Positions 32,698 to 35,383 of a DNA stretch of 35,383 nt are shown here, one piece after another. The position numbers were made by a program, and so were the translations under genes. This DNA comes from Clostridia bacterium (GTDB lineage Bacteria > Bacillota > Clostridia > TANB77 > CAG-508). The notes under the pieces are model-generated. The model was not told where the DNA came from, did no database searches, and was given only the letters and a program-made list of their open reading frames with translations. Every line of letters starts with the position of its first letter. Within the stretch, counting starts at the first letter, position 1. Location of the stretch: the NCBI GenBank assembly GCA_900758165.1, contig CAAEQN010000148.1, positions 1 to 35,383 on the forward strand, given 5' to 3'.

Positions 32698-34881
32698 ATG
32701 AACGTATATGATTTTGATGGTACAATATATGATGGAGATAGTTCTATAGATTTTTATTTATTTTCTTTAAGAAAAAACATAAAAATTATAAAATATTTAC
32801 CAAAACAGATAAAAGCAATTATATTGTATAAATTAAAGAAGATAGATAAAACGATGATGAAAGAGACATTTTTCTCTTTTCTAAAAGACATAAATGTTGA
32901 AGAATATTTAAGCGAGTTCTGGACAAAACACGAAAAAAACATAAAGAAGTGGTATTTAGATAAAAAAGAAGATGATGATGTAATAATATCAGCATCTCCT
33001 GAATTCTTATTAGAGCCAATTTGTAAAAAGTTAAATATAAAGAAATTGATAGCATCAAAGGTAAATAAATTAAATGGAAAGTTTGAAGGTGCAAATTGCA
33101 AAGGAGAAAAAAAAGTAGAATTCTTTAGAGAAAAAATTAAAGATAAAGAGATAAACAATTTTTATTCTGATTCAAAATCGGATCAGCCATTGGCAGATAT
33201 CTCTAAAAAAGCATATTTTGTTAAAGGTAACAAAATAATAGATTGGAAAGATAAAAAAACATGTAATTATTTAAGTAATTTATATTCCAATTTTTTATTT
33301 GTATTATCAGCCTTTATATTTAACTATGCAGCTGCCAATGCTCCAACAGAGCTTAATGCTATATTTAAATATTCAACAACTAAAACTGTTATTATTGCTA
33401 CTTTAATGGCAGCAATATATGGGGCAACTCATGAAAATCTTTTCAACTACTTTAAAGAAAAAAAATTAATAAACAAATTAATAACAATAATGGCTACAAT
33501 TGGAACTTGCAAATTTTATACAAATGTTTTACAGATGCAGCAGCCTATTAATATTTTTGATATGTTTATATTTAATCCAACAGGAATATATTATAAATTA
33601 TTTTACATTACTATAGCATGTCTTATGGCACCATTCTGTATAATACTATTTTCAAAAATTTATTCATACATAGGTAAAATATTTAGTAGCGTATTTGAAA
33701 AAATAACCTTTAAAGAAATTATAGCAATGAGTGTAACATTTGTATTTTTGATAGTACTTATGATAATTACTTTTTCTAGGTCAAATTTATTTTATAACTA
33801 CCTATATCCTTTGTATGATGTTGTATATACATCTGATACTTTACACTTATTGTTGGATAATGCATGGATGAATGGTATACATGCTGAAAATGATTTAAGA
33901 CAACCATTGTTTGCAGCTTTTGCAGCTCCGTTTGTTGCACCACTATATAGCATCACTGCGTGGTTTGAAAATGTTTCACCTATGGTATTAGCATTAACTA
34001 TAGGAATAGCAAATATTTTATTAATTATAATTTCTGCATATATGTTAGCTAAATTAATTGAAGGAAAAAAACATAATATAGGCTTCTTTTTATTATATAT
34101 GTCTACATTTGCACCTTTGTTGTTCTCAATAATGTTAGAACAATATACTGTATCACTATTCTGGCTAATAGTACTACTTTATATGTATATAAATAAGATT
34201 GAAGATAGAAAGCTTTCATATTTAGGAGCTACTGGTTCACTGTTAACTACAGGAGTAACATTCCCTCTTATATATGACAAAGGAGATAGAATACTGACAA
34301 AACTTAAAAAAATTTTTAACGCATTTTTTTATAGTACGTTTGTATTATTACTTTTAGGAAGAATAGACGTTATAATGAAATTCCCATTAAAAATAAATTC
34401 ATTGCTTGGTTTTGCTGGCACAAAATTATCTTATCTTGAGAAGTTCCAACAATATACCCACTTTATAGTTAATTGCTTCGTATCAATAAATGGAGAGGCA
34501 AAAATAAGTGCATGGGGATTAAAAGAAATAACTAATATAAATTTATTAGGAATAATTATATTTATTTTAGTTACTGTAAGTTTTATATTGAATAAAAAAG
34601 ATAAATTATCAAAAATTAGTTATTACTGGGTAATATTTTCAGTTGCCATACTTTGTATAGTTGGATGGGGAACAAAAGAAAATGGATTAATATTGTATTC
34701 ATTATATTTTTCATGGGCTTTTGTTATATTACTATATAATCTAATGAAATATATTTTTAATAAATTTAAAATTGATAAATATTTTAAATATTTTATATTA
34801 GCTCTTACTATAATTATATTAATATTTAATTTATATAATATAAATGAAATGGTAACATATATATCGCAAATTAAAGTATAG
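32698..34881 (+). CDS. HAD-IB phosphatase fused to a GT-C-like membrane domain
   Basis: A 727-residue fusion. Residues 1 to about 180 are a HAD-IB phosphatase: D5 and D7 in YDFDGTIYDGD (nucleophile and acid), S98 in ISASPEFLLEP, the lysine near 138 in 'NCKGEKKVEFF', and D158/D162 in YSDSKSDQPLAD. From about 195 on there are twelve or so membrane helices. The large outer loop at about 370-405 has acidic residues (TSDTLHLL, HAENDLRQPLF) in GT-C style. It directly follows the phosphoribosyl-polyprenol synthase (29-bp gap). The HAD part probably removes the 5-phosphate of the lipid-linked phosphoribose, and the membrane part may transfer the ribofuranose outside. The GT-C role is inferred from topology. 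Confidence 0.75.
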   Translation: MNVYDFDGTIYDGDSSIDFYLFSLRKNIKIIKYLPKQIKAIILYKLKKIDKTMMKETFFSFLKDINVEEYLSEFWTKHEKNIKKWYLDKKEDDDVIISASPEFLLEPICKKLNIKKLIASKVNKLNGKFEGANCKGEKKVEFFREKIKDKEINNFYSDSKSDQPLADISKKAYFVKGNKIIDWKDKKTCNYLSNLYSNFLFVLSAFIFNYAAANAPTELNAIFKYSTTKTVIIATLMAAIYGATHENLFNYFKEKKLINKLITIMATIGTCKFYTNVLQMQQPINIFDMFIFNPTGIYYKLFYITIACLMAPFCIILFSKIYSYIGKIFSSVFEKITFKEIIAMSVTFVFLIVLMIITFSRSNLFYNYLYPLYDVVYTSDTLHLLLDNAWMNGIHAENDLRQPLFAAFAAPFVAPLYSITAWFENVSPMVLALTIGIANILLIIISAYMLAKLIEGKKHNIGFFLLYMSTFAPLLFSIMLEQYTVSLFWLIVLLYMYINKIEDRKLSYLGATGSLLTTGVTFPLIYDKGDRILTKLKKIFNAFFYSTFVLLLLGRIDVIMKFPLKINSLLGFAGTKLSYLEKFQQYTHFIVNCFVSINGEAKISAWGLKEITNINLLGIIIFILVTVSFILNKKDKLSKISYYWVIFSVAILCIVGWGTKENGLILYSLYFSWAFVILLYNLMKYIFNKFKIDKYFKYFILALTIIILIFNLYNINEMVTYISQIKV

Positions 34882-34886
34882 ATTAG

Positions 34887-34920
34887 AAAAATAGATATGT
34901 AAAAAAACATATCTATTTTT
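34887..34920 (+). terminator. Strong terminator ending the glycan locus
   Basis: A perfect 14-bp stem, AAAAATAGATATGT (34887-34900) with ACATATCTATTTTT (34907-34920), and a six-A loop. It starts six bases after the last stop codon; the T-run is the 3' arm itself, and the A-rich 5' arm makes it usable from either strand. Confidence 0.85.
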
Positions 34921-34948
34921 AAAATTTAAAAGCCTATGAATTATTACA

Positions 34949-34970
34949 ATTATATTAAAATTATATTAAA
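34949..34970. repeat. Two tandem copies of an 11-bp AT-rich motif
   Basis: ATTATATTAAA occurs twice back to back, one helical turn apart, about 70-90 bp upstream of the secreted lectin-like gene. It could be a pair of regulator sites or an UP-like element. No clear -35/-10 pair was found for this gene. Confidence 0.4.
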
Positions 34971-35039
34971 ATAGTGTATTAATTAGACAAAATATGATAA
35001 AATATAAGAAATAATATAAATTAAAGGATGTTATGATAT

Positions 35040-35383
35040 ATGAATAAAAAAATATTTTGTATTGTATTAATAGTGATAAGTATATTATATATTACTAATA
35101 TTGGCGTAAAATCGTCCTATGCAGAAACTAATGGTAGAACAATAGAAGATGGTACATATGAGATAATAACAGCACTAGATGAAAATATGTGTGTGGATGT
35201 AGCTGGAGGATATATGTATAATGAAGCTAATGTACAGCTATATACTTATATGAAATTAAGTAGTCAACACTTTAAAGTGAAGTACATAGGAGATGGATAT
35301 TATACAATTTCAGCAGAACATTCAGGAAAAATGCTAGATGTGGCAAATGCGGGAAAAACAAATGAAACAAATGTGCAACAATA
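35040..35383 (+). CDS. Secreted ricin-type beta-trefoil (RICIN) protein, partial
   Basis: An open frame running off the right edge, 114 full codons seen. It begins with a signal peptide: KK, a hydrophobic stretch IFCIVLIVISILYITNIGV and a likely cut after SSYA (about residue 28). Next comes 'DGTYEIITALDENMCVDVAGG', 'NEANVQLYTYMKLSSQHFKV', 'GDGYYTISAEHSGKMLDVANAG' and 'ETNVQQ'. These are two repeats of the RICIN carbohydrate-binding trefoil (Y.I......CLDV.GG....N..VQ.). Such domains are often attached to hydrolases or cell-wall enzymes in Clostridia, but the catalytic part, if any, is outside the window. AAAGGA lies 11 nt upstream, after the glycan-locus terminator. Confidence 0.75.
   Translation, partial: MNKKIFCIVLIVISILYITNIGVKSSYAETNGRTIEDGTYEIITALDENMCVDVAGGYMYNEANVQLYTYMKLSSQHFKVKYIGDGYYTISAEHSGKMLDVANAGKTNETNVQQ

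Overview
The window is very AT-rich, uses the standard code (TGA is a stop, TGG is Trp), and has purine-rich Shine-Dalgarno (SD) sites and TTGNNN-17-TATAAT promoters. A SpoIIM gene beside XerD and an EndoQ/YqxK-type nuclease points to a Clostridia-like Firmicute of sporulating ancestry. No tRNA, rRNA, CRISPR array or transposase was seen.

Layout. 1-170: 3' part of a structured non-coding RNA ending in an intrinsic terminator. 205-2330: a eukaryote-like (UAP1-type) UDP-GlcNAc pyrophosphorylase and a separate left-handed beta-helix acyltransferase, together resembling a split GlmU. 2390-6210: membrane proteins of the holin-like, DUF421 and DUF4363 families, then a minus-strand acyl-CoA ligase and RNase HI. 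6240-8630: a symmetric bidirectional promoter, tmcAL, a degenerate HD-GYP-like protein and a small unknown protein. 8659-15215: housekeeping, repair and sporulation genes (EndoQ-like, spoIIM, xerD, uvrB, DUF5662, AlkD-like). As given, uvrB carries a one-base insertion in its Walker A motif.

15231-34920 is one long plus-strand surface-glycan locus, from the rpiA promoter to a strong terminator. It holds rpiA, seven or more cytoplasmic glycosyltransferase modules, an atypical prs, a Wzy/WaaL-like membrane protein, a Wzm/Wzt-type ABC exporter with its own internal promoter, and a translationally overlapping module. That module contains a DUF6020 GT-C-like protein, a DPM1-like polyprenyl-phosphate glycosyltransferase, a UbiA-family decaprenyl-phosphate phosphoribosyltransferase, and a HAD phosphatase fused to a GT-C-like membrane domain.

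The most interesting reading is that this locus encodes its own polyprenyl-phosphate-ribofuranose route. RpiA would give ribose-5-phosphate, Prs would give PRPP, the UbiA protein would give polyprenyl-phosphate-phosphoribose, the HAD domain would dephosphorylate it, and the attached membrane domain would move ribofuranose onto an exported glycan. The DPM1-like/DUF6020 pair would supply a second, parallel lipid-linked sugar. The individual enzyme families are read from motifs; the joined pathway is inference. After the terminator, a secreted ricin-type beta-trefoil protein begins and runs off the right edge.
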